Notes: a model not told the origin generated them from the letters alone. Positions 31,053 through 41,730 are shown, counted from the stretch's first letter. The stretch is DNA of 64,000 bases from Amycolatopsis sp. WAC 01376 (GCF_003947415.1 NZ_QHKL01000001.1:1116001-1180000), one strand, 5' to 3'. Numbers and translations: made by a program.

Positions 31053-33347
31053 CTACTTGTCTTCCTCGGGGAGTGGTGTCCCGGTGGCTGTTTCGTCGGT
31101 GGGCACGTCGGCCTTTCCGTCGAGTTCGGCATCCGAGACGCCGTCCAGGGACGGCGCTCCCGCCGGGACCAGTTGCGGCTCCGGCTTCCGCTTGACGGCG
31201 GTCAGCAGCAGCTGGGCGACGTCGACGACCTCGACCTTCTCGCTCGCCTGCCCGTCGCTCTGGCGCGCCGTGACGCCGTCGGTCAGCATCACGCGGCAGA
31301 ACGGGCAGCCGGTCGCGATCTTCGAAGGCGCGGTGCCGAGCGCTTCGTCGACTCGCTCGACGTTGATGCGCTTGCCGATCTTCTCTTCCATCCACATCCG
31401 CGCGCCACCGGCACCACAGCACATCGAACGGTCGCCGTGCCGCGGCATCTCGCGCAGCTGCGCGCCCGAAGCGCCGACGAGTTCACGCGGAGCGTCGTAG
31501 ATCTTGTTGTGGCGGCCCAGGTAGCACGGGTCGTGGTAGGTGACGTCCTCGGCGACCGGGGCGACCGGGGTCAGGTGCTTCTCCCGCACCAGGCGGTTGA
31601 GCAACTGCGTGTGGTGCACGACCTCGAACTGGCCGCCCAGTTCCGGGTACTCGTTCGCGAGCGTGTTGAAGCAGTGGGCACAGGTGACGACCACCTTGCG
31701 CTCCTTGCGTTCGCGGCCCTCGAACACCGAGTTCAGGATCTCGACGTTCTGCTGCGCCAGCATCTGGAACAGGAACTCGTTGCCCGCGCGGCGGGCCGGG
31801 TCACCGGTGCAGGATTCCTCCGAGCCGAGCACGGTGTACTTGACGCCCGCGATGTGCAGCAGTTCCGCGACAGCGCGCGTGGTCTTCTTCGCGCGGTCCT
31901 CGAACGCGCCGGCGCAGCCGACCCAGAAGAGGTACTCGGTGTCGCCGAGGTCGCCGTCGAACACCGGCACCTCGAACTCCAGGTCCTCGGTCCAGGCGAG
32001 CCGGTCCTTGGCGTTCTGGCCCCACGGGTTGCCCTTGTTCTCCAGGTTCTTGAACATCCCGTTGAGCTCGCTGGGGAACGAGGACTCGATCATCACCTGG
32101 TAGCGGCGCATGTCGACGATGTGGTCGACGTGTTCGATGTCCACCGGGCACTGCTCGACGCACGCGCCGCAGGAGGTGCAGGACCACAGCACCTCGGGGT
32201 CGATCACGCCGCCGTCGTCGCCGATGAGGGCCTTCTGCGACTCCGCGATCGCGAGGACGTCGATACCCGCGTACATGTCGTCGCCGGACAAGCCGACCTC
32301 GTCACCGGCCATGTCACGCTTGCCGCCCGCGAGCAGGTACGGCGCCTTCGCGTAGGCGTGGTCGCGAAGCTGCGTGATGAGCAGCTTCGGCGAAAGCGGC
32401 TTGCCGGTGTTCCACGCGGGGCACTGCGACTGGCAGCGGCCGCATTCGGTGCAGGTGGAGAAGTCCAGCCAGCCCTTCCAGGTGAAGTCCTCGATCTTGC
32501 CGACGCCGAAGGTGTCCTCGTCCGGGTCGGCCTCTTCGAGGTCGAGCACCTTGCCGTTGCTCATCATCGGCTTGAGCGCGCCCAGCGCGACGCCGCCGTC
32601 GGCCTCGCGCTTGAAGTAGATGTTGAAGAAGGCGCTGAACCGGTGCCACGCGATGCCCATGGTCATCGTGCGCGCGATGACGATCAGCCAGATCGTGGCG
32701 CTCATCAGCTTGACGAACGCGAACACCGAGACCAGGTTCGGGCTCGCGGGCAGCAGCTCACCGATCGGATGCGAGACGAACGCGGCCCAGACCGGGGTCT
32801 CGTGGACGTTCAGCGCGGACTTCGCGGCGCGCACGCCGATGATGCCGATGCCCTCGATGAGCACGACGGCCTCGATGAAGTACGCCCACTTGAAGTTGGA
32901 GCCCTGGAAGCGGGACTGCCGGTCGGCGCGGCGCGGGTGGTTCTTCTGGCGGACCCAGATCAGCACCAGGATGCCGACGATGGTGCCGACCCCGAGCAGC
33001 TCCATGAGCAGCTGGAACAGCGACCAGTCGTCGAGGATGGGCCAGCCCCACGTGGGAACGAAGACCTCGCCGTACGCCTCGAAGAGGGCGAGCGACCCGA
33101 TCAGGAAGCCCCACATGACCAGCCAGTGCGCCGGGCCGACGCTCTTGACCTTGTTCATCCGGGTGTGCGCGGCGAATTCCTTGATCAGGGTCTTCATGCG
33201 CGGAATGAACGGGCCGTTGCGGGTCGAGTCCGGCTGACCGAGGCGGATCACCCGCACGAAGCGGGCGATGGTCGCGAAGAACATTCCCCAGGCGACGACG
33301 CCGAGCAGGACCGAGATCCCGCCGAGCGTCAGCTGTACAGCGCCCAT
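31053..33347 (-). CDS. etfD: Membrane Fe-S reductase, EtfD-type (ETF:menaquinone oxidoreductase)
   Basis: A 764-residue protein. Residues 1-270 carry about six transmembrane helices of a heme-b/quinone-type membrane domain. Two 4Fe-4S motifs follow, CTECGRCQSQCP and CTSCGACVEQCP, then two cysteine-rich CCG domains (VGCAGAFEDR, ESCTGDPARRAGNEF, HDPCYLGRHN, CCGAGGARMW, GCPFC). The C-terminus is acidic. It matches the mycobacterial membrane reductase (Rv0338c/EtfD), which accepts electrons from ETF charged by acyl-CoA dehydrogenases and reduces menaquinone. The functional partner here is the FadE-like gene. ATG 33347 follows an AAGG. Terminated at 30998. Confidence 0.9.
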   Translation of the reverse strand: MGAVQLTLGGISVLLGVVAWGMFFATIARFVRVIRLGQPDSTRNGPFIPRMKTLIKEFAAHTRMNKVKSVGPAHWLVMWGFLIGSLALFEAYGEVFVPTWGWPILDDWSLFQLLMELLGVGTIVGILVLIWVRQKNHPRRADRQSRFQGSNFKWAYFIEAVVLIEGIGIIGVRAAKSALNVHETPVWAAFVSHPIGELLPASPNLVSVFAFVKLMSATIWLIVIARTMTMGIAWHRFSAFFNIYFKREADGGVALGALKPMMSNGKVLDLEEADPDEDTFGVGKIEDFTWKGWLDFSTCTECGRCQSQCPAWNTGKPLSPKLLITQLRDHAYAKAPYLLAGGKRDMAGDEVGLSGDDMYAGIDVLAIAESQKALIGDDGGVIDPEVLWSCTSCGACVEQCPVDIEHVDHIVDMRRYQVMIESSFPSELNGMFKNLENKGNPWGQNAKDRLAWTEDLEFEVPVFDGDLGDTEYLFWVGCAGAFEDRAKKTTRAVAELLHIAGVKYTVLGSEESCTGDPARRAGNEFLFQMLAQQNVEILNSVFEGRERKERKVVVTCAHCFNTLANEYPELGGQFEVVHHTQLLNRLVREKHLTPVAPVAEDVTYHDPCYLGRHNKIYDAPRELVGASGAQLREMPRHGDRSMCCGAGGARMWMEEKIGKRINVERVDEALGTAPSKIATGCPFCRVMLTDGVTARQSDGQASEKVEVVDVAQLLLTAVKRKPEPQLVPAGAPSLDGVSDAELDGKADVPTDETATGTPLPEEDK

Positions 33348-33472
33348 CGTCGGGTGCCTTTCGTCCGAGTGAAGCTGTGGTGGTTCGGGCAGACTAATGC
33401 TTCTTACTGATGGGTAACCCACTGGCCGCGCCCAAGTCCCACCGATGTGGTGTACGCCTCTCTTGGTTTTAA

Positions 33473-33482
33473 GACGATCGTC
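33473..33482. promoter_or_regulatory. Palindrome upstream of the SMR/TetR operon
   Basis: GACGATCGTC, a perfect 10-bp palindrome 18 bases before the SMR gene in the TTTTAAGACGATCGTCCAGG context. It lies where the TetR regulator of the operon would act. The call is by position and symmetry. Confidence 0.5.
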
Positions 33483-33499
33483 CAGGTAGTTTTTGTGAC

Positions 33500-33826
33500 A
33501 TGGGTGCGTACCTTCTTCTCGCTTTGGCCATCGCGGCAGAGGTATCCGCGACGGTGTCGCTGAAACTTTCCGAGGGCTTCAGCAAGCTGGGCCCGTCGAT
33601 CGTCGTGGTCCTCGGATACGCCGTCGCGTTCGTCGCGCTGGCGTATGTGCTGAAGGCGGGCGTGCCGGTGAGCGTCGCCTACGCGATCTGGGCCGCGGCC
33701 GGTGTCGCGCTGGTGGCCGCCGTCGGCATCGTGTTCTTCTCCGAACCCGTCAACTTCTCCGTGATCGCCGGATTGGTACTGGTGATCGGCGGCGTCGTGC
33801 TGATCGAGGCAGGGGGCGCGCACTAA
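33500..33826 (+). CDS. Small multidrug resistance (SMR) family transporter
   Basis: A 108-residue protein with four transmembrane helices. It keeps the SMR essentials: the glutamate in helix 1 (ALAIAAEVSATVSLKLSEGF), the G-x-P-x-x-x-A-Y-A-x-W motif (AGVPVSVAYAIWAAAGV), and helix 4 IAGLVLVIGGVVLIEAG. Such proteins dimerise and export cationic drugs or guanidinium using protons. The gene adjoins the next TetR gene directly, so they form an operon; drug-responsive control is expected. Confidence 0.93.
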   Translation: MGAYLLLALAIAAEVSATVSLKLSEGFSKLGPSIVVVLGYAVAFVALAYVLKAGVPVSVAYAIWAAAGVALVAAVGIVFFSEPVNFSVIAGLVLVIGGVVLIEAGGAH

Positions 33827-34387
33827 GTGAAGATCCAGATCGACGGCCGGAAGGCCAGGGGCGAGAAGCGGCGCGACGAGATCATCGCGGCCGCGTTGCG
33901 GGTGATCGAACGGGACGGCGTCGCCGGCGTCACCCATCGGACGGTCGCCGCCGAGGCAGGCGTGCCGACGGCTTCGACGACCTATCACTTCTCCAGCCTC
34001 GACGACCTGCTGATCGCCACCCTCATCTCGTGCGCGCGGGATATGGCGACCGAGGTCTACTGGATGATCGACCGTGCCCGTTCGCGCGGCAGCCGCGGCG
34101 CCGAAGAGGTCGCCGGACTGCTCGCGGAGGCACTGGGCCCGCGGCGCGGGCGGACGATGGCGGAGTACGAGCTGTACCTGCTGGCAGCGCGCAAACCCGA
34201 GCTGCGGCCCGCCGCCCGGCGCTGGCTGGACGTGCTGACCTCGATGGTCCGGCACGACGACGAGGTCGCGTTCCGGGTGTTCCTCGCCGGTATCGACGGT
34301 CTCCTGATCCAGGGCCTCATCGACGACGAGCCGCCGTCCGCGGAGGAGCTGCGGCCGGTGGTCGACTACCTGCTGAAACCCCGTTGA
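33827..34387 (+). CDS. TetR-family transcriptional regulator
   Basis: A 186-residue repressor starting at GTG 33827, which abuts the SMR stop codon. The helix-turn-helix is VIERDGVAGVTHRTVAAEAGVPTASTTYHFSSLDDL, a classic TetR arrangement. The C-terminal ligand domain is large and helical with a shallow basic surface. It most likely represses the SMR operon from the palindrome at 33473 and releases it on binding a cationic drug. Inducer not known. Confidence 0.92.
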   Translation: MKIQIDGRKARGEKRRDEIIAAALRVIERDGVAGVTHRTVAAEAGVPTASTTYHFSSLDDLLIATLISCARDMATEVYWMIDRARSRGSRGAEEVAGLLAEALGPRRGRTMAEYELYLLAARKPELRPAARRWLDVLTSMVRHDDEVAFRVFLAGIDGLLIQGLIDDEPPSAEELRPVVDYLLKPR

Positions 34388-34409
34388 CCTGCCGGGTAAC
34401 TTTCGGATC

Positions 34410-34844
34410 ATGAGGACTGTCGGCGCATACGAACTGGACGACGACCCGGCTCGGGTGGACCTCGACATGGTGTGGAAGTACTTGTCCACCAGCGTTTACT
34501 GGGGTAAGTGGCGAGACCGCGAGCTGATCGAGAAGGTCTTCAGGAACGCGTGGCGAGTCGTCGGCGCGTACGAGAGCTCGACAGGCCGTCAGGTCGGCTT
34601 CGCGCGGGCGTTCTCGGACACCATCGGCAGCGCGTATCTCGCGGACGTCTTCGTCGTCGACGAGGCGCGCGGCTCGGGGCTCGGCAAGGAACTGGTCCGG
34701 GAGATGATCGACAACGGGCCGGGCGCTGAGTTCCGGTGGATGCTGCACACCGCCGACGCGCACGGGCTGTACCGGCCGTTCGGCTTCGGCGACCCGCCCG
34801 AGGGGCAGTACATGGAGCGGAGCCGGGCCAACGGCCAGGTCTAG
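34410..34844 (+). CDS. GNAT-family N-acetyltransferase
   Basis: A 144-residue protein with a compact GNAT domain: AWRVVGAYESSTGRQVGFARAF, YLADVFVVDEARGSGLGKELV (acetyl-CoA loop R-G-S-G-L-G), and a C-terminal HGLYRPFGFGDPP. It lacks the long N-terminal part of larger GNATs. Target unknown. It begins 22 bases after the TetR gene on the same strand, so it could be part of that operon. A hairpin follows at 34843. Confidence 0.85.
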   Translation: MRTVGAYELDDDPARVDLDMVWKYLSTSVYWGKWRDRELIEKVFRNAWRVVGAYESSTGRQVGFARAFSDTIGSAYLADVFVVDEARGSGLGKELVREMIDNGPGAEFRWMLHTADAHGLYRPFGFGDPPEGQYMERSRANGQV

Positions 34845-34868
34845 GGAGGGCTAAAGGGGCCCTTCCCT
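34843..34868 (+). terminator. Hairpin at the end of the GNAT gene
   Basis: AGGGAGGGC against GGCCCTTCCCT with one bulged base, starting at the TAG stop codon. It probably forms the 3' end hairpin of the transcript. No T-tract. Confidence 0.5.
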
Positions 34869-34967
34869 GCATCTCAGGGTCAGAGCCTCACCCGGCTCTT
34901 GACTGTCCACAAGGGACACTTCTCGAGACGGATGTGCCTGGTTTGGGCGATTTGCACGGTTTCGCGA

Positions 34968-35021
34968 GGGGGTCGTGAGTGATTTTTGTTGTTCTAACCC
35001 TCATTATCACTCACGACCCCC
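34968..35021. repeat. Intergenic palindrome, GTCGTGAGTG family, copy 2
   Basis: Perfect 16-bp arms (34968-34983 and 35006-35021) around a 22-base centre containing GTTCTAAC. Arms and centre both match the element at 11165-11222 with only a few substitutions. It lies in a 325-base gap (34845-35169) between convergent genes; the rest of that gap (35022-35169) shows no gene. Confidence 0.85.
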
Positions 35022-35169
35022 CCGCGGAAACGTACATAGCGACATCAATCGGACACTCAATCGTCCTGCGGTCTCCCTGGTGGACACTGAAGCCCGCCGG
35101 TGTCCAGAATCAGGTCTGCCCTACCTCGACTTTGCCGGACCCTGACGCTGAGAGTGGCGAAAGCGTCCT

Positions 35170-35709
35170 TCAGCCCTTGTTCTCGTGCAGGGCCGTAAGC
35201 GTGGCCCGGCCGATGGCGTGGCCGAAGAGGTTGAAGCCGAGGAAAGCCGGCGTAGCGTCTTCGCCGACCTCAAGCTTTTCGACGTCGACAGCGTGCACCG
35301 CGAAGATGTACCGGTGCGGTCCGTGTCCGGGCGGCGGGGCGGCGCCGAGGAACTGCTTCACGCCCCCGTCCCCCTTCAGAGTGACAGCGCCCGCCGGCAG
35401 CCCGGAGCCCGTCTCGTCGCCCGCGTTCGCGGCCAGCGCCGTCACCGACGCGGGAATGTCGAAGACCGCCCAGTGCCAGAAACCGCTCGCCGTCGGGGCG
35501 TCGGGGTCGTAACAGGTCACGGCGAAGCTCTTGGTCCCCTCGGGAAAACCCTCCCAGGACAGTTGCGGGGAACGGTCTTCGCCGCCCGCGCCGAAGATCC
35601 CGGAAAGCTGGGCTGTCGGCAGGAAACCGCCTTCTTCGATGTCGGTGCTGCTCAAGGTGAAGGCAGGCAGATCGGGCAGGAAGTCGTACGGATCGGGTGC
35701 CTGCGGCAT
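35170..35709 (-). CDS. YbhB/YbcL-family (PEBP, Raf kinase inhibitor-like) protein
   Basis: A 179-residue protein of the PEBP fold: [15 protein letters not shown], then [40 protein letters not shown] (the DPDAP and HW ligand pocket), [15 protein letters not shown], and [15 protein letters not shown]. Ideal AGGAGG precedes ATG 35709. PEBPs bind phosphate-containing ligands; the bacterial role is unclear. No signal peptide, so cytosolic. Convergent with the GNAT gene; alone on the minus strand. Confidence 0.92.
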   Translation of the reverse strand: MPQAPDPYDFLPDLPAFTLSSTDIEEGGFLPTAQLSGIFGAGGEDRSPQLSWEGFPEGTKSFAVTCYDPDAPTASGFWHWAVFDIPASVTALAANAGDETGSGLPAGAVTLKGDGGVKQFLGAAPPPGHGPHRYIFAVHAVDVEKLEVGEDATPAFLGFNLFGHAIGRATLTALHENKG

Positions 35710-36033
35710 GCGTCCTCCTGATCGTGGAACCGATGACGAAACCAGGCTAGGTGCTGTCCTGCAGGTCTGTTCGATGGGCTTCGTGATCCAGGTGGTTCCT
35801 GACGGTGCGGGCGGATCGGCCTCGTACCGGGTCGTACTCGGCCGCATCCGCCCGTGCCGTCCGGGACCGCCTGGGCGCGAAGACCGCGAACATGACCTGC
35901 AGGACAGCGCCTCGGACCCCTACGACCCCGGTGCGGGATCAGGGACGATTCCGGGGGTTACCCCTATGTCCATCCCGCCGTGCTGCCCTTAGCGTCGAGC
36001 TACACGAAACCTGCTCTGGAGGGACTCAAGACC
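35710..36033. other. Non-coding gap before the DUF4097 operon
   Basis: A 324-base stretch between divergent transcription units. Open frames here lack motifs and codon bias. GGGGGTTACCCC at about 35954 is a short palindrome. Promoters for the PEBP gene (left) and the DUF4097 operon (right) are expected within it, but I cannot assign convincing -35/-10 pairs. Confidence 0.5.
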
Positions 36034-36801
36034 ATGGCGCGCCCACTCCTCGCGATCGGAGGCATCGCGTTGATCGGCGTCGGTGTCCTCACCGGACTCG
36101 GCTGGTGGTGGCCGTCCGACGCGGAGGCCACCGCGGAGGTGACCCAGCCGATCCGCAGCGTGCGGATCGAGAACGACGAGGGTGGCATCAAGATCCGCAC
36201 CGGCGAGGGGCCGGTCCGGGTCCACCAGGAGTTCGAGTACCGCTGGAACAAGCCGGGCGACTCGTTCCGCGTGGACGGCGACACCCTGGTCCTCGCCGGC
36301 TGCGGCAGCAACTGCGAGGTCCGTTACGACGTGGTGGTCCCGGCGGGAACACCGGTCACGGGCAATCTGGACTCCGGGTCGCTCGACATCGCTGGAGTGT
36401 CCACTGTGGACGTCACGGTCGACTCCGGCCGGGTCGAGGTGCGGGACGTGCCGGGCACGGTGAAGGTGCGGTCCGACTCCGGTCGCGTCGAACTCGCGAA
36501 CATCGGCCAGGCCGTCACGGTGCAGGCCTCGTCCGGCGCCATCAAAGGGGAACGGCTCGGCGGCAACGCCGAGGTCCGTACCGACAGCGGCCGTATCGAA
36601 CTCGAACTGATCAAGGGTGCCGACATCACCGCGCAGACCGACAGCGGTTCGGTCGAGGTCACCGTCCCGGCGGGTGACTACAACGTCACCGGCGCCAGCG
36701 ACAGCGGCCGCCGCGACATCGACGTGAACCAGTCCGGTTCGGCCCAGCACAAGCTCGATCTCAACACCGACAGCGGAAGCGTCAAGGTCAAAGCGGCCTG
36801 A
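36034..36801 (+). CDS. DUF4097-family beta-solenoid membrane-anchored protein
   Basis: A 255-residue protein. Residues about 5-25 form an N-terminal signal anchor (LLAIGGIALIGVGVLTGLGW). The rest is beta-solenoid-like: repeated strand-Asp-Ser-Gly turns (TVDSGRVEVRDV, VRSDSGRVELANI, VRTDSGRIELELI, AQTDSGSVEVTV, LNTDSGSVKVKA). DUF4097 proteins are found in envelope-stress or wall-associated loci of Gram-positive bacteria. Ligand or partner unknown. It is followed by a paralogous lipoprotein and a secreted hydrolase in the same operon. Confidence 0.87.
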   Translation: MARPLLAIGGIALIGVGVLTGLGWWWPSDAEATAEVTQPIRSVRIENDEGGIKIRTGEGPVRVHQEFEYRWNKPGDSFRVDGDTLVLAGCGSNCEVRYDVVVPAGTPVTGNLDSGSLDIAGVSTVDVTVDSGRVEVRDVPGTVKVRSDSGRVELANIGQAVTVQASSGAIKGERLGGNAEVRTDSGRIELELIKGADITAQTDSGSVEVTVPAGDYNVTGASDSGRRDIDVNQSGSAQHKLDLNTDSGSVKVKAA

Positions 36802-36828
36802 CGGAATTCATCGGGGGAAGACTTTTTC

Positions 36829-37500
36829 ATGGGAACCACAGAGAAGCGCGTCCTCGGCGCGCTCGCTCTCGGCGCGCTGACCGCCTTCGGGATCGTCGGC
36901 TGCACGACCGAAAGCCACGAGAAGCTGAGCGACGGCGCGCCCGTCACCGAGCAGATCACCGCGATCCGGGTGGACGTCCCGGTCGGCGCGGTCACGCTCC
37001 GGGTGGAGGACGGCGCACCGGTCTCGCTGCGCCGCGAAGTGACGTACACCGGCAAGAACCCAGGCAAGACGTACAGCGTCGAGAACGGCACGCTGGTCCT
37101 CGGCGGCTGCAAGCAGTGTGGCGTGGACTACGACGTCGTGGTGCCGCGCGAGCTGGCGATCTCCGGGTCCATCGGCACCGGCAAGATCACGCTCGCCCGC
37201 GCCACTTCGGTCGATCTGAAGGGGGACGTCGGCGACCTGAAGGTGCTGAGCACGTCCGGGCCGGTCAACCTGCGCACCGGCACCGGTGACATCGAGGTCG
37301 GCCTCGCGAAACCGGGTGCGGTCACCGCGAACGCCGAGGTCGGCAAGGTCGTCGTCACCGTGCCCGACGGCGCGTACCAGGTCCGCGCGAAGGCGGAGGT
37401 CGGCAAGGTCGAGACCGGCGGCGTCCGGCAGGACCAGGCTTCGGCGAACGTCCTCGACCTCCAGTCCGGCACCGGCTCGGTCACGGTGAAGCCCGCATGA
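36829..37500 (+). CDS. DUF4097-family lipoprotein
   Basis: A 223-residue lipoprotein; the lipobox GIVGC puts the acylated Cys at 25. The body is beta-solenoid as in the preceding protein (VRVEDGAPVSLRREV, SGSIGTGKITLARATS, LRTGTGDIEVGL, NAEVGKVVVTVPDG, KAEVGKVETGG, SGTGSVTVKPA), with G-T-G turns replacing D-S-G. A CKQC pair lies in both (CGSNC in the neighbour). The two are paralogues in tandem, 27 bases apart. Its stop overlaps the hydrolase start by four bases, so the products are probably needed together at the envelope. Confidence 0.85.
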   Translation: MGTTEKRVLGALALGALTAFGIVGCTTESHEKLSDGAPVTEQITAIRVDVPVGAVTLRVEDGAPVSLRREVTYTGKNPGKTYSVENGTLVLGGCKQCGVDYDVVVPRELAISGSIGTGKITLARATSVDLKGDVGDLKVLSTSGPVNLRTGTGDIEVGLAKPGAVTANAEVGKVVVTVPDGAYQVRAKAEVGKVETGGVRQDQASANVLDLQSGTGSVTVKPA

Positions 37501-38903
37501 AGACACTTGCCGCGATCACCGCGCTGACCCTGCTGCCGCTTTCCGCGGTGCCCGCGTCCGCCGCGCCCGGGATCGACTGGAAGCCGTGCGCGACCGAGTA
37601 CGCGCCGACGCTGGAATGCGCGAACCTTCCGGTGAGTGGCGGCTTTTCCATCGCACTGGCGAAACTGCCCGCGACCGATCCCGCGCGCCGCGTCGGTTCG
37701 CTGCTGACGAACCCGGGCGGGCCGGGCGGTGCCGGCGTCACCGTGCTCAAGTACGGCGGCCGTGGGTTCGCGTTGGACCGGCCGGAAATGGCCGAAGTGC
37801 GGCAGCGGTTCGACGTCATCGGGTTCGACCCGCGTGGTGTCGGGGACAGCAGGCCCGCGATCGGTTGCGCGCCGAACCTGCACGATCCGGCGCTCAGCCG
37901 GTTCCCGCGGAGCCGCGCGGACTACGAAAAGCTCATCGCGCACAACCGCGCTTCGGGCGACGAATGTCTCAAAAGGACAGGGCCTGCTTTGTCCTCTGTG
38001 GACACTTGGCGCGCCGCCGACGATATCGAAGCGATCCGGGCCGCCCTCGGCGAGCCGAAGGTGAACTGGCTCGGTGTCTCCTACGGTTCCGAACTCGGCG
38101 CCGTGTATGCGGAGAAGTACCCGAAGCGCGTCAGGACGATGGTGCTCGACGGCGCCATCGACCACTCCCGGCCGACACGGCTGGCGATCCTCGACGAGGC
38201 CATCGCGACCGAGGGCGCGCTCAACGACTTCGCGAAGTGGTGCACGACGTCTTCCGACTGCGTGCTGCGCGGCAAGGACGTTCTCGCCACCTACGACAAG
38301 CTCATGCGGACGCCCGGCGGCGTGCCGTCGAAGCAACTGGGGCGGAACGTGACCGCCGAGGAGATCGCGGCCGGTGTCTACGGCGGGTTGATCCTGCCGG
38401 CGTTCTGGCCGGACGTGGCGAAGGGCATCGAGGCCGCGACAGCGGGGAACGCGGACGGGCTGGTGCCGTACTCCCAGCTGGACCCGTCCTACGGCGCGTA
38501 CCGCTCGATCGGCTGCCACGACTTCGGCTCGCCGTTCACCTCCTACCCTGACATGAGGGCGATGCAGGGCCTGGTGAAGACCCTGGCGCCGCACAGCTGG
38601 CGGTACACGGAGTTTTGGGACATCGCGAGCGGGTGTACGGGCTGGCCGGTGCCCTCGGCGTACCTGCCGCGGCCGCAGAAGGTCTCGGGTGCGGCGCCGA
38701 TCCTCGTGGTCGGCGGCGAACACGACCCGGCGACGCCGCTCGTGTGGGCGAAGGGGCTCGCGCGGAACATCGAGAACTCGACCTTGCTCGTCGACGCCGG
38801 GTACGGGCACACGGGGCTGCTGAACTCCGCCTGCGTGCGCACCGAAGAAGTGAAATACCTGGTGAGCGGGGTCACACCCGCTCCGGGCAAGGTCTGCCGG
38901 TAG
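37497..38903 (+). CDS. Secreted alpha/beta hydrolase, tripeptidyl-aminopeptidase-like
   Basis: A 468-residue exported protein: signal peptide MKTLAAITALTLLPLSAVPA, then the S33/SlpD-type proteolytic hydrolase fold. NPGGPGGAG is the oxyanion glycine motif typical of this family, IGFDPRGVGDS the strand after it, GVSYGSELG the nucleophile elbow (Ser195), VGGEHDPATP the acid and GYGHTGLL the histidine. Several paired cysteines suit an extracellular enzyme. It likely cleaves short N-terminal peptides. The ATGA overlap with the DUF4097 lipoprotein ties it to that operon. Confidence 0.9.
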   Translation: MKTLAAITALTLLPLSAVPASAAPGIDWKPCATEYAPTLECANLPVSGGFSIALAKLPATDPARRVGSLLTNPGGPGGAGVTVLKYGGRGFALDRPEMAEVRQRFDVIGFDPRGVGDSRPAIGCAPNLHDPALSRFPRSRADYEKLIAHNRASGDECLKRTGPALSSVDTWRAADDIEAIRAALGEPKVNWLGVSYGSELGAVYAEKYPKRVRTMVLDGAIDHSRPTRLAILDEAIATEGALNDFAKWCTTSSDCVLRGKDVLATYDKLMRTPGGVPSKQLGRNVTAEEIAAGVYGGLILPAFWPDVAKGIEAATAGNADGLVPYSQLDPSYGAYRSIGCHDFGSPFTSYPDMRAMQGLVKTLAPHSWRYTEFWDIASGCTGWPVPSAYLPRPQKVSGAAPILVVGGEHDPATPLVWAKGLARNIENSTLLVDAGYGHTGLLNSACVRTEEVKYLVSGVTPAPGKVCR

Positions 38904-38947
38904 CCCGGGAACAAGACGCCCGTGCCGCTCGTTGAGCCGGATACAAG

Positions 38948-38968
38948 GTTGAGTGCGGTCGGCTCAAG
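38948..38968. promoter_or_regulatory. HAIR operator (HspR site) upstream of dnaK
   Basis: GTTGAGT-GCGGTCG-GCTCAAG matches the HspR-associated inverted repeat CTTGAGT-N7-ACTCAAG with two substitutions, N7 intact. It lies just upstream of the -35 of the dnaK promoter. HspR with DnaK represses here; heat releases it. Confidence 0.9.
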
Positions 38969-38974
38969 TCCAGC

Positions 38975-39004
38975 TTGACGGAAGCCGCACCGGCCCGATA
39001 CAAC
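38975..39004 (+). promoter_or_regulatory. dnaK promoter
   Basis: TTGACG at 38975-38980 and TACAAC at 38999-39004 with an 18-base spacer, a good housekeeping-sigma promoter. The predicted start near 39011 falls inside the second palindrome at 39009-39024. Confidence 0.7.
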
Positions 39005-39008
39005 TTGC

Positions 39009-39024
39009 GTTGAGCCCGCTCAAG
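39009..39024. promoter_or_regulatory. Second TTGAG/CTCAA palindrome at the dnaK transcription start
   Basis: GTTGAGC-CC-GCTCAAG has HAIR-like half-sites but only a two-base spacer. It overlaps the predicted transcription start and could be a second HspR contact or a 5' hairpin. The spacing departs from the HAIR rule. Confidence 0.45.
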
Positions 39025-39070
39025 GTGGGCGAGAACGTGCAGGTCACGAAACTAGCAGGAGGATCACACC

Positions 39071-40953
<1,883 letters not shown>

Positions 40954-40957
<4 letters not shown>

Positions 40958-41730
40958 CGGGACGCTACGACGAAACCGAGGGCCGGGGCCCGGACGAACC
41001 GGTGGTCGTGCGGGACCGCAGGCGGATCGATCCGCTGACCGGTGAGGTCCGCTCGGCCGAGCCCGAGGCCGAACCCAAGGACGGTCCGAAGCACGCCGCT
41101 CCTGCCGAAGAGCCGGCTGTCCCGACGGAGCCGGAGCCCGCGGAACACGCGGGCCCCGGCCTCGGGGAGTCCATTGTGGACGACTCGGTGTCGGTGGCGA
41201 CCGGGCTGGAGAAGGAGCTGGCGGAACGCACGGCCGATCTCCAGCGCCTCCAGGCGGAGTACGCCAACTACCGCAAGCGCGTCGACCGTGACCGCGAGCA
41301 GGTCGTCGCCGGCGCGAAGGCGTCGGTCGTCGGTGACCTGCTCCCGCTGCTCGACGACCTCGAGCGCGCGGAGCAGCACGGCGATCTGACGGGTGCCTTC
41401 AAGGCGGTCGGCGAGAAACTCGTCGGGAGCCTGCAGCGGTCGGGGCTCGAGCCGTTCGGCGCGGAGGGCGAGCCCTTCGACCCGAGCGTGCACGAGGCCG
41501 TTCAGCACAGCACGTCGCCGGATGTCGCCGGGCCGACGGTAACCACGGTCATGCGCCGCGGTTACCGCTTCGGGGAACGCGTGCTGCGCGCGGCGCTGGT
41601 CGGGGTCACCGACCACGAGCCGGGTGCCGCTCCGGCGCCCGCGGCGGCGACGCAGGACGCCCCGGTGGACCCGCCCGTCGGCGGCGAACTGCCGCTCGAG
41701 GGCGAACTTTTCGATGAGAACAACCGCTGA
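40954..41730 (+). CDS. grpE: Nucleotide exchange factor GrpE
   Basis: A 258-residue GrpE. Residues 1-75 are disordered and acidic ([11 protein letters not shown]). A long coiled coil follows ([32 protein letters not shown]), then the four-helix bundle and the beta-wing with [13 protein letters not shown] and [21 protein letters not shown]. It releases ADP from DnaK. The GTG start overlaps the dnaK stop (GTGA), typical of actinobacterial operons. The C-terminal 35 residues are a non-conserved extension. Confidence 0.97.

Noticed and set aside
34979..35512. Open frame starting within the palindrome at 34968 (a similar one starts in the palindrome at 11165)
   Set aside because: The similar N-terminal peptides of the two frames come from the shared palindrome, not from protein homology; downstream sequence is unrelated.
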